From an uncultured Bacilli bacterium (GTDB lineage: Bacteria > Bacillota_I > Bacilli_A > RF39 > UBA660), in NCBI GenBank assembly GCA_934148535.1, contig CAKPDF010000001.1, positions 62,001 through 126,000 on the forward strand: a stretch of 64,000 nucleotides of DNA, given 5' to 3'. The position numbers were made by a program, and so were the translations under genes. This document shows, one piece after another, positions 8,193 through 17,675 of the stretch (position 1 is its first letter; every line of letters begins with the position of its first letter). The notes under the pieces were generated by a model. That model did not search any database and was not told the origin of the DNA. It saw only the letters and a list, made by a program, of their open reading frames with translations.

Positions 8193-9596
8193 TTAGAGAT
8201 TTTTAGTCTTTGTTTTATGTTTTTCTTGAGGTCCTATTATTATTCTTTTATATTCTAAATATCTAGGATGTATTGTATTTTTATTTAATAAATTTAATAT
8301 TTCTTTGTCTTTTGTTAAATGGTAATAGGTTGAAATAAATAATGCTTTTTGAATAGTATTCTCATCTTCGGTATTGAATATATCTTCTAACATCATATAC
8401 GTTTCTTTTTGTACTTGGTTGCAGTAATCATCTATATGGTCATCAACTTCTATATTATCTAGAGCTAGAGAGATATATCTATCACTTAAATATAAATTTT
8501 CATCTTTGTTATCTAAAAGATATAATAATCTTCTTTTTATATCTATTAAATTTTTGCTTGGGGTATCATTAATATATTCATTTAATTTTGTTAAGTATGT
8601 TAGGTAAAAATACCTTACTGCTTCACCCATCTCTAAGAAATATTCACTATCTTCTTCGTCATTTTCATATTCGTCTTTAAAATCTTCATAATTGTCATTT
8701 ATTTCTTCTTCATATTCTTCTTCATATTCTTCTTCATAGTTTTCATAATCGTAATCTTCTTCATAATATGTTTCTGGATTTTGATTTAAATCATTAAAGT
8801 AAATATTACTTATTTTTGTTTCTACATAATTACAATAATTTGGATTTTCGTTAAATATAGCATATTGATAGATATTATAGAGATTTATTTCTAAGTATGC
8901 TATATCTTCTATGGCTTTTTCATTATCTTCTTGTGGTATTGTTATTGGTAGTTCTTCGTATTCTTCTTGATTTACAGTTCTTATGTGAGTTATTGCTTCT
9001 TGATATGTCTGTTTATCGGTAATATCAAGTTTTTCCATTAATTCAAAGAATTTATCTCTTACTACTAATAACTTTTTAATTTTTGATTTTATGTTAGGCT
9101 GAGACTCATTATATAAATTATAATATAAGTATTCTATTAAATATTCTATTTGTAAATACTCTTCTAAAGTATTATCTACAGTATTTATATTTAATATTTT
9201 TTTTATTTTTTCTGCTCTTTCACAATCTATATTATATGGTTCAAATATTGCTGTTGTTTCTAAATACTCCATATGCATTTTTCTTATTTCTTCTTCTATA
9301 TTTTCACTTGTTATTCCTTCTTTTAAGAATAAACTATTATTTTTTAAATAAATAATATTTCCGTATGTTTCTACAAATTCTTGTAATAGTTTATCTTGAT
9401 TGTAATTTGGAATTTTCTCTAATACTTTATTTATATTTTTTAAATCTTTTACTTGAGCGCAATCTTTTTTTAACATTTCCATATATATTTTTAGCGATGC
9501 TTCTAGTTTTTCTTTGGGTATTGTTGATACTTTTTCGTATCTGTTTACAAATTCTAGTATTACTAATAATAGACAGTTATAATATGCATTAATCAT
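8193..9596 (-). CDS. Large acidic helical protein, unknown
   Basis: The 467 residues match no family I recognise. The protein is cytoplasmic, mostly helical, and very rich in Glu, Tyr and Asn. Residues ~275-320 form an extremely acidic Glu/Tyr/Asp tract (repeats of EEEY) encoded by simple repeats around 8700-8760. The two halves may be helical-repeat domains joined by the acidic linker. Start supported by GAAAGAAGTG. It stands between typA and the SOD-like genes and seems to be its own unit. Confidence 0.65.
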   Translation of the reverse strand: MINAYYNCLLLVILEFVNRYEKVSTIPKEKLEASLKIYMEMLKKDCAQVKDLKNINKVLEKIPNYNQDKLLQEFVETYGNIIYLKNNSLFLKEGITSENIEEEIRKMHMEYLETTAIFEPYNIDCERAEKIKKILNINTVDNTLEEYLQIEYLIEYLYYNLYNESQPNIKSKIKKLLVVRDKFFELMEKLDITDKQTYQEAITHIRTVNQEEYEELPITIPQEDNEKAIEDIAYLEINLYNIYQYAIFNENPNYCNYVETKISNIYFNDLNQNPETYYEEDYDYENYEEEYEEEYEEEINDNYEDFKDEYENDEEDSEYFLEMGEAVRYFYLTYLTKLNEYINDTPSKNLIDIKRRLLYLLDNKDENLYLSDRYISLALDNIEVDDHIDDYCNQVQKETYMMLEDIFNTEDENTIQKALFISTYYHLTKDKEILNLLNKNTIHPRYLEYKRIIIGPQEKHKTKTKNL

Positions 9597-9663
9597 TTGT
9601 ATACACTTCTTTCTTTTGTATATTATAGCATATTAATTTATTTATGTGCTGATAATTAACTAT

Positions 9664-9692
9664 ATAGAAAAAAGATGCTATTTCTTAGCATC
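9664..9692 (-). terminator. typA terminator
   Basis: GATGCTA/TAGCATC stem with 5-nt loop followed by TTTTTT on the minus strand, overlapping the typA stop. Confidence 0.9.
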
Positions 9693-11486
9693 AAATTTCT
9701 TTCTTTGTTCTGTATTTAGTATTTGTTTTCTTAATCTTACGTTTTCTGGAGTTACTTCTACTAATTCATCTGAATTTATATATTCTAGGGCATACTCTAA
9801 TGTGATTGGTCTTGGTCTTTTTAATACTACGGTATGATCTGATCCTGATGCTCTAGTGTTTGTTAATTGTTTACCTTTTACTACATTAACTGCTAAATCA
9901 TTGTCTCTGTTGCATTCTCCTACTATCATTCCTTCGTATACTTCACAACCTGGTTCGATAAACATTACCCCTCTATCTTCTAGGTTACCGATTGCATATG
10001 CTGTGGCTTTACCATTTTCCATAGATACTAGTACTCCTAGTTTTCTTTCTCCAACATTAACGTTTTCTATTGGTTCATAATCTTTGAATGTATGGTTTAT
10101 TATTCCATAACCTTTTGTCATTGTCATAAAGTCTGTCATAAATCCTATTAATCCACGTGATGGAATTATATAAGTTAATCTTGTTAAATTATTTACTGTT
10201 GTCATATTTTGCATTATAGCGCCTCTTAGTCCTAAGGCTTCTATTACTGCTCCCATTGATTCTTCTGGTACTTCTATTTGTACGTCTTCATATGGTTCAC
10301 ATTTTACACCATCTATTTCTTTGATGATTACTTCTGGTCTTGATACTTGTAGTTCGTATCCTTCTCTTCTCATATTTTCTATTAATATAGATAAGTGTAA
10401 TTCTCCTCTTCCTGAAACAGTCCAAGATTCATTTCCTGATTGTTCTACTCTTAAACTTACATCTTTTTGAGTTTCTCTGAATAATCTTTCTCCTATTTTA
10501 CTAGCAGTTATGAATTTTCCTTCACGGCCTGTAAATGGGCTATTGTTTGTCATAAATGTCATTTTTAGAGTTGGTTCATCTATTCTTAATATTGGTAATG
10601 CAACTTCTTTTCCAATTTCGCATACTGTTTCTCCTACTGATATATCTGCAAGTCCTGCTATTGCTACTATATCTCCAGCATGAGCTTCTTCTATTTCTAT
10701 TCTTTTTAGTCCTAAGAAACCAAATAATTTTTGAATTCTAAATTGTTTTGTAGTACCATCTAATCTTACACAAGATACCATTTCATTTACTTTTATTTTT
10801 CCTGATTTTACTAATCCTATACCAATTCTTCCAACAAAGTCATTATAGTCTAGTAATGCTGGTTGAAATTGTAATGGGTGGTCTGGGTTTACTCTTGGTT
10901 CTGGAATTTCTTCTACTATTAAATCTAATAAGCCATCATAACTTTCTTGTTGAGTAGAAATATCTGGATCTAATGAACATGTACCATTTAGTGCTGAAAC
11001 ATATGCTGTTTTAAATTCTAATTGGTCGTCATCTGCTCCTAATTCAATAAATAAATCTAATACTTCATCTACTACTTGATTTACTCTTGCTGTTGGTTTA
11101 TCTACTTTATTAATTACTACTATTGGTTTTACTTTTGCTTCTAGTGCTTTTTTTAATACAAATCTTGTTTGAGGCATTGTTCCTTCATAAGCATCTACTA
11201 CTAGTAATACTCCATCAACCATATTCATAATTCTTTCTACTTCTCCACCAAAGTCAGCGTGTCCTGGGGTATCTAGAATATTAATTCTTGTACCTTTATA
11301 ATTTATAGCGGTTGTTTTTGCTAATATTGTTATTCCTCTTTCTTTTTCAATATCATTTGAGTCCATTACTCTTTCGCTTACATTTTCATTTTCTCTAAAT
11401 GTTCCAGATTTCTTTAATAATTGGTCTACTAAAGTTGTTTTTCCATGGTCTACATGGGCTATAATTGCTATGTTTCTAATATTCAT
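9678..11486 (-). CDS. typA: Translational GTPase TypA/BipA
   Basis: Ribosome-associated GTPase of the EF-G superfamily involved in 50S assembly and stress or cold growth. 602 residues, full length. G1 is AHVDHGKTTLVD at the N-terminus, G2 ERGITI, G3 DTPGHADFGGEV, G4 NKVD. Domains II, III and V follow, and the TypA-specific C-terminal domain carries PSRGLIGFMTDFM. Start follows AAAAAGGAGTG. An extended -10 (TGCTATAAT) lies about 25 bases upstream of that site, so the gene likely has its own promoter. Terminators bound it on both sides. Confidence 0.98.
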   Translation of the reverse strand: MNIRNIAIIAHVDHGKTTLVDQLLKKSGTFRENENVSERVMDSNDIEKERGITILAKTTAINYKGTRINILDTPGHADFGGEVERIMNMVDGVLLVVDAYEGTMPQTRFVLKKALEAKVKPIVVINKVDKPTARVNQVVDEVLDLFIELGADDDQLEFKTAYVSALNGTCSLDPDISTQQESYDGLLDLIVEEIPEPRVNPDHPLQFQPALLDYNDFVGRIGIGLVKSGKIKVNEMVSCVRLDGTTKQFRIQKLFGFLGLKRIEIEEAHAGDIVAIAGLADISVGETVCEIGKEVALPILRIDEPTLKMTFMTNNSPFTGREGKFITASKIGERLFRETQKDVSLRVEQSGNESWTVSGRGELHLSILIENMRREGYELQVSRPEVIIKEIDGVKCEPYEDVQIEVPEESMGAVIEALGLRGAIMQNMTTVNNLTRLTYIIPSRGLIGFMTDFMTMTKGYGIINHTFKDYEPIENVNVGERKLGVLVSMENGKATAYAIGNLEDRGVMFIEPGCEVYEGMIVGECNRDNDLAVNVVKGKQLTNTRASGSDHTVVLKRPRPITLEYALEYINSDELVEVTPENVRLRKQILNTEQRKKFDAKK

Positions 11487-11552
11487 ATAATAACACTCCT
11501 TTTTGCGTACCGCTTAATTATAGCACAAATTTTGAAAAAGTACACTATTTTT

Positions 11553-11585
11553 TATGAAAAAAACTAGAAAAATTAATTTCTAGTT
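11553..11585 (-). terminator. rpsB-tsf operon terminator
   Basis: AACTAGAAA/TTTCTAGTT stem with a 6-nt loop followed by seven T on the minus strand, just after the tsf stop. Confidence 0.92.
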
Positions 11586-11596
11586 ATTTATATTCA

Positions 11597-12469
11597 TTAT
11601 CCATTGATTTGTTTCATTACTTCGTCAGCAAAGTTTTCTTCTTTCTTTTCGATTCCTTCTCCTACTTCATAACGAACAAATTTAACAATTTTACTATTTT
11701 TAGATTCAACATATTTCCCAACTTTCATTTTGTTTTCTTTGATGAATCCTTGATCTACTAAACATATTTCTTCATAGAATTTGTTTAGTCTTCCATTAAC
11801 TATCATTGGTAGTTTGTTAGCGTCTAATCCTTCGTTTTCTGCTTGTTCTGTTAGGATTTCTCTTTCTTTTTCTACTCTTTCTTCTGGTACTTCATCACGA
11901 TTTAAGTAGCTTGGTTTCATAGCTGCTATTTGCATTGCTATATCTTTTGCTAATTCTTCATCGTTACCTTCTAAAAGTGCTAAAGAAACGATTTTTCCTC
12001 CCATATGAGAGTAACTTCCAAATACTTGATTGTCTTCTTTTGTAAGTACTTCAAATCTTCTGAATGATAGTTTTTCTCCAATTGTTGCTATACGAGATGT
12101 AATTAAATCAGATAATTTAGTTCCATCTACTTCTAATTCTAGAGCACTATCCATAGTTGTTACATCGCTATTTATAATAGTATTAGCAATTGTACTAACT
12201 AGGTTTTGGAATTCTTCATTTTTAGCTACAAAGTCTGTTTCTGAATTTACTTCTATAATAACAGCTTTGTTTCCTTCTATTTTAGCGTATGCTAAACCTT
12301 CTGCTGCTATTCTTGAAGATTTTTTTGCAGCTTTTGAAATTCCTTTTTCTCTTAACCAATTGATAGCTTCTTCCATATTGCCATTAGTTGCTTCTAATGC
12401 TTTTTTACAATCTAACATTCCGGCTCCTGAAGTTTCTCTTAGTTCTTTTACCATACTTGCACTAATCAT
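11597..12469 (-). CDS. tsf: Elongation factor Ts
   Basis: Nucleotide exchange factor for EF-Tu. N-terminal UBA-like domain with MVKELRETSGAGMLDCKKAL and the EF-Ts signature around EVNSETDFVAKNEEF. 290 residues, full length. The ATG at 12469 is chosen because GGAG sits 8 bases before it; an upstream in-frame GTG overlaps that site. It follows rpsB by 21 bases, forming the usual rpsB-tsf operon; pyrH and frr, often next, are not here (frr is at 39 kb). Confidence 0.98.
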   Translation of the reverse strand: MISASMVKELRETSGAGMLDCKKALEATNGNMEEAINWLREKGISKAAKKSSRIAAEGLAYAKIEGNKAVIIEVNSETDFVAKNEEFQNLVSTIANTIINSDVTTMDSALELEVDGTKLSDLITSRIATIGEKLSFRRFEVLTKEDNQVFGSYSHMGGKIVSLALLEGNDEELAKDIAMQIAAMKPSYLNRDEVPEERVEKEREILTEQAENEGLDANKLPMIVNGRLNKFYEEICLVDQGFIKENKMKVGKYVESKNSKIVKFVRYEVGEGIEKKEENFADEVMKQING

Positions 12470-12490
12470 TACCTTCACTCCTTTTGCTTT

Positions 12491-13450
12491 TTATTTTAAA
12501 TTTTCAATTAATTCTTCTTTTTTCATTTTTGAATAGCCTTTTACTTCTTTTTTCTTAGCTAATTCTCTTAATTCTGCAACTGTTAGAATGTTTAAATCTA
12601 ATTTTGGTTCAACAGTTACTTCTTTTTTTGGCTTTTCTTCTGTAACTTCTTTATTATTTTCTTTTCTTTCTTTTTTGAAAAACTTATGTCCTTTTTCTTC
12701 TTTCTTGTCGAAAGATGATTGTTTCATATTCTTTCTTGTTTCGTCTTCTGTTACGTAATCAACTATTGTTCCACCGTTTACTTCAACGATTGCATTTGTT
12801 AATGCTCCTAAAACAACTTTGATTGCTCTTACTGCGTCATCATTTCCTGGGATAACGTAGTCTACCATATCAGGGTCACAATTTGTGTCAACTATTCCAA
12901 ATACTGGGATATTTAACTTCTTAGCTTCTTTGATAGCATTTTCTTCTTTCATAGAATCTACGATAATTAATGCCTGTGGTAATTTAGTCATTTCTCTAAT
13001 TCCACAAAGATTTTTATTTAATTTATCGTATTCTTTCTTTAATCCAACTACTTCTTTTTTAGGTAGTTTTTCGAATGTTCCGTCTGCTTCCATTTTTTCA
13101 ATTTCATCTAGACGATTAACTCTTCTTCTGATAGTTCTGAAGTTAGTTAAAGTTCCACCTAACCAACGTTCTGTCATATAATACATTCCTGAACGTTCTG
13201 CTTCTTCTTTACATACTTCACTAGCTTGTTTCTTAGTTCCAACATATAGAACTTTTCCACCATTTTCAATTATTTTCTTTAAAGCTGTGTAAGCTTCTTC
13301 CATTTTTTCTACAGTTTTTTGTAAGTTGATAATATATATATCATCTCTAGAGTTGTAGATATACTCTTTCATTTTTGGATTCCATCTCTTAGTTTGATGT
13401 CCGAAATGAACTCCAGCTTCTAATAAGTAGCTCATTGATACTACTGCCAT
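12491..13450 (-). CDS. rpsB: 30S ribosomal protein S2 with C-terminal SAP/Rho-N-like extension
   Basis: Small-subunit protein needed for S1 binding and initiation. S2 signatures: EAGVHFGHQTKRWNPKM, YIINLQKT, ALIIVDSMKEENAI and PVFGIVDTNCDPD. The core ends near residue 230. About 90 further residues follow: a Lys/Glu-rich linker, then LNILTVAELRELAKKKEVKG, resembling a SAP or Rho N-terminal nucleic-acid-binding helix bundle. The usual S2 is 230-260 residues, so 319 is long. ATG at 13450 follows AAAGGAGATG. A 10-bp hairpin lies in its leader. Confidence 0.97.
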   Translation of the reverse strand: MAVVSMSYLLEAGVHFGHQTKRWNPKMKEYIYNSRDDIYIINLQKTVEKMEEAYTALKKIIENGGKVLYVGTKKQASEVCKEEAERSGMYYMTERWLGGTLTNFRTIRRRVNRLDEIEKMEADGTFEKLPKKEVVGLKKEYDKLNKNLCGIREMTKLPQALIIVDSMKEENAIKEAKKLNIPVFGIVDTNCDPDMVDYVIPGNDDAVRAIKVVLGALTNAIVEVNGGTIVDYVTEDETRKNMKQSSFDKKEEKGHKFFKKERKENNKEVTEEKPKKEVTVEPKLDLNILTVAELRELAKKKEVKGYSKMKKEELIENLK

Positions 13451-13490
13451 ATTTTTCATCTCCTTTTGTTTTGCTTCCAAATACTTCTTA

Positions 13491-13524
13491 CTTAAATTTC
13501 ACCTATTGGCACTAGAAATTTAAG
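13491..13524 (-). promoter_or_regulatory. Hairpin in the rpsB leader, possible autoregulatory site
   Basis: A perfect 10-bp stem (CTTAAATTTC/GAAATTTAAG) encloses a 14-nt loop 40 bases upstream of the rpsB start. No T-run follows, so it is not a terminator. Ribosomal-protein operons often carry such leader structures for feedback control; that role here is inference. Confidence 0.45.
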
Positions 13525-13604
13525 TCCATATTTGTGAATATTTTTTGAAAAGCCATAATTATATTAGCATATTTATAAATAATATGCAACTTCTTTTTGA
13601 TTTT

Positions 13605-13650
13605 TTTTGGAAAAATCGACCAGTACTGTTAATGGTAATGGTCGTTATTT
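13605..13650 (-). terminator. Terminator between the PLP-enzyme gene and rpsB
   Basis: CGACCA/TGGTCG with an inner TAC/GTA pairing (13617-13644), followed by TTTTT on the minus strand and by TTATTTTT on the plus strand. Confidence 0.8.
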
Positions 13651-13711
13651 TTAATAATATTTTATTTGTTAGAGGTACCGCTTTTACTTATAGTGGTAAC
13701 AAGCGGATCTG

Positions 13712-14956
13712 TTAATCTAACTCATCTATTATTTTCATGACGCTAATTCTTCCATAAGAATACATTAATCCACCTTGTTGATATGCAATAAATGGTGGTC
13801 TTATTGGACCGTCACAAGATAGTTCTATAGATGAACCTTGAACGAATGTTCCAGCAGCCATTATTACTTGATCTGTATATCCTGGCATATCCCATGGTAT
13901 GGGTTTAACATTAGCATCTATTGGAGAAGTCTTTTGGATAGAACCACAATATTTTATTAATTTTTCTTTGTCGTTAAATACTATATTTTGTACTATATCT
14001 GCCCTAATATCGTTATATTTTGGTTCTACAGTAAATCCAAGACTTTTTAGCACATAACTTGTTAGTACTGCTGTTTTTAAAGCTGATGCTACTACTGATG
14101 GTGCAAAATATAGTCCTTGTAATAGTTGTTTATTCATTCCTAATGATGGTCCTACTTCCTTAGCTTCTCCTGGTACGTTTAATCTTTCGGCACATAATTT
14201 AATTAAATCAGCTTTTCCTGATATATATGCTCCATTTGAAGCTAATCCTGCTCCTAAATTTTTTATAAGGGAACCTACTATTAAATCAGCTCCTATTTCT
14301 ATTGGTTCTTTTTTAGTAACAAATTCACAGTAACAATTATCTATCATAATTATTATATTTTTATCTATTTCTTTTATAAATTTTATTACTTTTTCTAATT
14401 TATCTATATCTATACTTTTTCTTGTTGAATATCCTTTACTTCTTTGAATTTCTATTAATTTTATTTTTCTACTAGTTATAGTTTCTTTTATTTTCTCATA
14501 ATCAAAATCATCATTTATTAAATCTATTTGTTGATATTTTATATTATATGACATTAGTGATGATGGATTTTCTTTAAGACCTATTACTTCATCTAATGTA
14601 TCATATGGTTTCCCTGTTATTGATAGCATTATATCTCCTGGCCTTAAGCAAGCAAATAAAGCTGTTGTTAGGGCATGGGTGCCAGAGATAAATTGACTTC
14701 TTACTAGGGAATCTTCGCTTTTAAATATTTCGCTATAAATACTTTCTATTGTATCTCTTCCTATATCGTTATATCCATATCCTGTTGTCATATTAAAATG
14801 TATCTCTGACAGATTATTATTTATAAATGCACTTAAAACTTTAGCGCTATTGTAATTACTTACATCTTCTATTTCTTTATAAACTTTTTCTAACTTTTTT
14901 TCTGCGTCTTCAACCATTTTTATTGATGATGGTTTTATATTTAAAGATTCAAACAT
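13712..14956 (-). CDS. ynbB: PLP-dependent enzyme, YnbB / methionine gamma-lyase-like family
   Basis: The 414-residue fold-type I PLP enzyme belongs to the aluminium-resistance/YnbB family. Visible: FISGTHALTTALFACLRPGD (cofactor-phosphate loop), IMIDNCYCEF (Asp on the PLP nitrogen) and DLIVGSLIKNLGAG, where the Lys forms the Schiff base. The C-terminus has MAAGTFVQGSSIELSCDGP. The substrate is not known with certainty; annotation as a C-S lyase rests on family similarity. Ribosome site GAAGG. Two bases separate it from the small membrane gene upstream, which in turn overlaps proS. Confidence 0.9.
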   Translation of the reverse strand: MFESLNIKPSSIKMVEDAEKKLEKVYKEIEDVSNYNSAKVLSAFINNNLSEIHFNMTTGYGYNDIGRDTIESIYSEIFKSEDSLVRSQFISGTHALTTALFACLRPGDIMLSITGKPYDTLDEVIGLKENPSSLMSYNIKYQQIDLINDDFDYEKIKETITSRKIKLIEIQRSKGYSTRKSIDIDKLEKVIKFIKEIDKNIIIMIDNCYCEFVTKKEPIEIGADLIVGSLIKNLGAGLASNGAYISGKADLIKLCAERLNVPGEAKEVGPSLGMNKQLLQGLYFAPSVVASALKTAVLTSYVLKSLGFTVEPKYNDIRADIVQNIVFNDKEKLIKYCGSIQKTSPIDANVKPIPWDMPGYTDQVIMAAGTFVQGSSIELSCDGPIRPPFIAYQQGGLMYSYGRISVMKIIDELD

Positions 14957-14958
14957 TT

Positions 14959-15228
14959 TTACCTTCCATTCTTAAAGTATAAATACGCTAAAAAGATTAG
15001 AGCTATTGCTAGTAGTATTTTTATAAATTCATGATCTAGAAGACTTGCTATTATATATATTACTGCTGCTACTAAAGAAATTGGAGTTAAGTATGTTAAG
15101 GCAGTGTTTAAGAAATCTGTTAGATATGGTATTGTTACGCTAAAATAATTTCCTGCTAGGACTAATATTATTAACATTATTTCTACTATTACTATTTTTT
15201 CACTCAAGAATTTAATTGTTTTTATCAT
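14959..15228 (-). CDS. Small membrane protein downstream of proS
   Basis: The 89-residue protein has two to three hydrophobic segments (VIVEIMLIILVLAGNYF, an internal one, and LLAIALIFLAYLYF) and a short basic tail. Its ATG shares a base with the proS stop (TAATG), so it is translationally coupled; a longer frame starting at 15285 would overlap proS heavily and is not preferred. No family is recognised. Confidence 0.7.
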   Translation of the reverse strand: MIKTIKFLSEKIVIVEIMLIILVLAGNYFSVTIPYLTDFLNTALTYLTPISLVAAVIYIIASLLDHEFIKILLAIALIFLAYLYFKNGR

Positions 15229-16661
15229 TAGTATTGTACCCCCCAAACTACCATAGTTTTTGCTTCTTTTCCGCAGCAAACACATTTATCAGATAGATGT
15301 TCTTGATTATCATCAAAAGGTATACATCTTGATTTTATTCCGTGAATTTCTTTTATTTTATTTTCACATTCTTCATCTCCACACCACATTGCTTTTATAA
15401 ATCCTGGTTGAGTTTCAATGATTTTATTCATTTCTTCTAAATTAGTAGCTGTATATGTGAACTTATCTCTTCTTTCTTTTGCTTTATTATAGAGATTATT
15501 TTGTATCATTTCTAGAATTTGTTCTATTTTTTCTATTGTAACTTCATTTAAATTTACTTGGATTTTTTCAAATGTGTCTCTTCTTGCTAGTGTTACTTTA
15601 TTTTGTTCTAGATCTCTAGCTCCTACTTCTATTCTTAGTGGTATTCCATTTACTTCTGCTTCTGCAAATTTAAATCCTGGTGATTTTTCTGAGTTATCTA
15701 TGTATATTTTAAATTTATCTTTTAGGGTATTATATATGTTATCACAGGCATTTGTTACTTCTTCATTATTTCCTATTGGAATTATTACAATTTGTCTTGG
15801 CGCTATTTTTGGTGGCAATACCAATCCTTGATCATCAGAATGAACCATTATTAAGGCACCTATCATTCTAGTTGTAGCTCCCCATGATGTTTGATAGCAA
15901 TATTCTAATTCATTATTTCTATTTGCAAATTTTATGTCATATGCTTTTGCAAATTTTTGACCAAAATAGTGGCTTGTTGCTGATTGTAAGCAAACTCCAT
16001 TATACATTTGTGCTTCTATGGTATAAGTATATTCTGCTCCGGCAAATTTTTCTTTTTCAGTTTTTTTACCTATTATTGTAGGAATTGCAAGATAATCGTT
16101 AAATAATTTATTATAGATATCTAACATTTGTCTTGTTTCAGTTTCTGCTTCAGCACTTGTTTCATGTACTGTGTGTCCTTCTTGCCATAAAAATTCACGA
16201 CTTCTTAGAAATGGTCTTGTTTCTTTTTCCCATCTTAATACACTGCACCATTGATTATATTTTTTTGGTAAATCTCTATATGATTTTACTACATTGCTAT
16301 AGTAATCACTAAATAGTGTTTCAGAAGTTGGTCTTATACATAATCTTTCTTCTAGTTTCTTTTGGCCACCTTCTGTTACCCATGCTACTTCTGGAGCGAA
16401 TCCTTCTACTAATTCTCCTTCTTTTTTTAGTAAGTTTTCTGGAATTAGCATTGGCATTGCTACATTTTGATGTCCTGTTTCTTTAAACTTTTTATCAAGA
16501 ATACTTTGCATATTTTCCCAAATTGCATATCCATTTGGTTCTATGTTTATGCACCCTTTTACATTTGAATATGTTGCTAAATGGGCTGCCATTACTACAT
16601 CTGTATACCATTTTGCAAAATCTTCATTTCTTGGTGTTATTGCTTTGTTTTTCATTTTCAT
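15228..16661 (-). CDS. proS: Prolyl-tRNA synthetase, archaeal/eukaryote-type (ProS3)
   Basis: Charges tRNA-Pro. 477 residues with class II motifs: motif 1 around NVAMPMLIPENLL, motif 2 VLRWEKETRPFLRSREFLWQ and motif 3 GALIMVHSDDQGLVLPPKIAP. It lacks the editing insertion of the long bacterial form and has the zinc-ribbon-like C-terminal domain (WCGDEECE, CVCCGKEAK) of the archaeal-type enzyme, as in Mollicutes and some other Firmicutes. ATG at 16661 chosen, with a GTG one codon before. Head of a tight operon with the small membrane gene and ynbB. Confidence 0.97.
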   Translation of the reverse strand: MKMKNKAITPRNEDFAKWYTDVVMAAHLATYSNVKGCINIEPNGYAIWENMQSILDKKFKETGHQNVAMPMLIPENLLKKEGELVEGFAPEVAWVTEGGQKKLEERLCIRPTSETLFSDYYSNVVKSYRDLPKKYNQWCSVLRWEKETRPFLRSREFLWQEGHTVHETSAEAETETRQMLDIYNKLFNDYLAIPTIIGKKTEKEKFAGAEYTYTIEAQMYNGVCLQSATSHYFGQKFAKAYDIKFANRNNELEYCYQTSWGATTRMIGALIMVHSDDQGLVLPPKIAPRQIVIIPIGNNEEVTNACDNIYNTLKDKFKIYIDNSEKSPGFKFAEAEVNGIPLRIEVGARDLEQNKVTLARRDTFEKIQVNLNEVTIEKIEQILEMIQNNLYNKAKERRDKFTYTATNLEEMNKIIETQPGFIKAMWCGDEECENKIKEIHGIKSRCIPFDDNQEHLSDKCVCCGKEAKTMVVWGVQY

Positions 16662-16725
16662 CACACTTTCTTTCTTTGATTATTTTACTATTTTTTAAGG
16701 TTTTGTCAACTATATTACTTATTAT

Positions 16726-17670
16726 CTAGTTTATAAATATATCCAAAATTTCTTTTATTAAATTACTTTCTTCTGTAAATCTATTTTTGATTTCTTCATA
16801 TGTTTCTTTCTTTAAATAATAGGGTTTAAATAAAAGTCTATATGTCTTTACTCCTATATATATTTTGTTATTTATTATTGCTATTATGATTTTTCTATAG
16901 CCCTTAGGGCCTTGATTTAAGATTGGATTTTCTAATTTTTCTTCTAATTTGATAATTTTATATAATAACTCTATTCCTACTTCTTTGGTTATTTTTTGAG
17001 GATTTTCTAAATAAAAATCATATTTTTCATCAAAGTATTCATTATTAGTTTTTGATTTTACATACTTACTTCTAGGAAGAGTTATTCCTATATTTTTAGA
17101 GGTTATTACTATTTTTGGTAAATTTGTTTCATAATCTATTGCAATATAAAATCCTTTTGTAATTTCTCTTCTTATCATTTTTAATGTTATATTTTTGAAA
17201 CAAAAATTATGTTGTTTATATTCTCCTTCTATTTTTATGTTATTGGTTGCTCGCTCATTATATAAAAGGATTCCAGAACTATCATATAAACATAAAATTT
17301 TTGATAGGAATTTATCTTTACTTTTATTATAGTCATATTTTAAGTTCTTAAATTTTTGAGTTTTTATTGCTGGAGTTATTAGATTTTTATTAATATAATT
17401 ATTAAATATTATATTTGTTTTGGGAAGCGATATTTTAAAAACATCATAAAAGAGAAAAATTGCTGAAACCGGAATTAATGATATTAAAATAAATAATGCT
17501 ATAACCTCTTTAATTTTAAATTGGATGGTTGCACCATATGACCAATAGTATAAAGTTACTATAAGGAATGCTGCAAAAAGCAGTGTTATCATTATACCTA
17601 TTAATATAAAAATATCTTGGATGATTGCTCTTCTTTTTAAGATTTGAAACTGTTTTTCTTTTTCGTCCAT
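16726..17670 (-). CDS. Membrane protein with DUF3137-like soluble domain
   Basis: The 314-residue protein has two N-terminal membrane segments (about 17-44 and 57-78) and a ~200-residue cytoplasmic region. Its stretch IEGEYKQHNFCFKNITLKMI followed by FYIAIDYE resembles the DUF3137 family, whose role is unknown. The match is by eye and moderate. It follows the SDR gene by 5 bases, so it is the last gene of a unit with the SDR, the 122-residue protein and the FtsK-like ATPase. Confidence 0.6.
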   Translation of the reverse strand: MDEKEKQFQILKRRAIIQDIFILIGIMITLLFAAFLIVTLYYWSYGATIQFKIKEVIALFILISLIPVSAIFLFYDVFKISLPKTNIIFNNYINKNLITPAIKTQKFKNLKYDYNKSKDKFLSKILCLYDSSGILLYNERATNNIKIEGEYKQHNFCFKNITLKMIRREITKGFYIAIDYETNLPKIVITSKNIGITLPRSKYVKSKTNNEYFDEKYDFYLENPQKITKEVGIELLYKIIKLEEKLENPILNQGPKGYRKIIIAIINNKIYIGVKTYRLLFKPYYLKKETYEEIKNRFTEESNLIKEILDIFIN

Positions 17671-17675
17671 TATTA

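Noticed and set aside
13677..13703. CCGCTT/AAGCGG hairpin, with look-alikes at 39590-39615 and 32994-33022
   Set aside because: Short stems with 17-19-nt loops, in different contexts and without a shared sequence; not convincing as one element.
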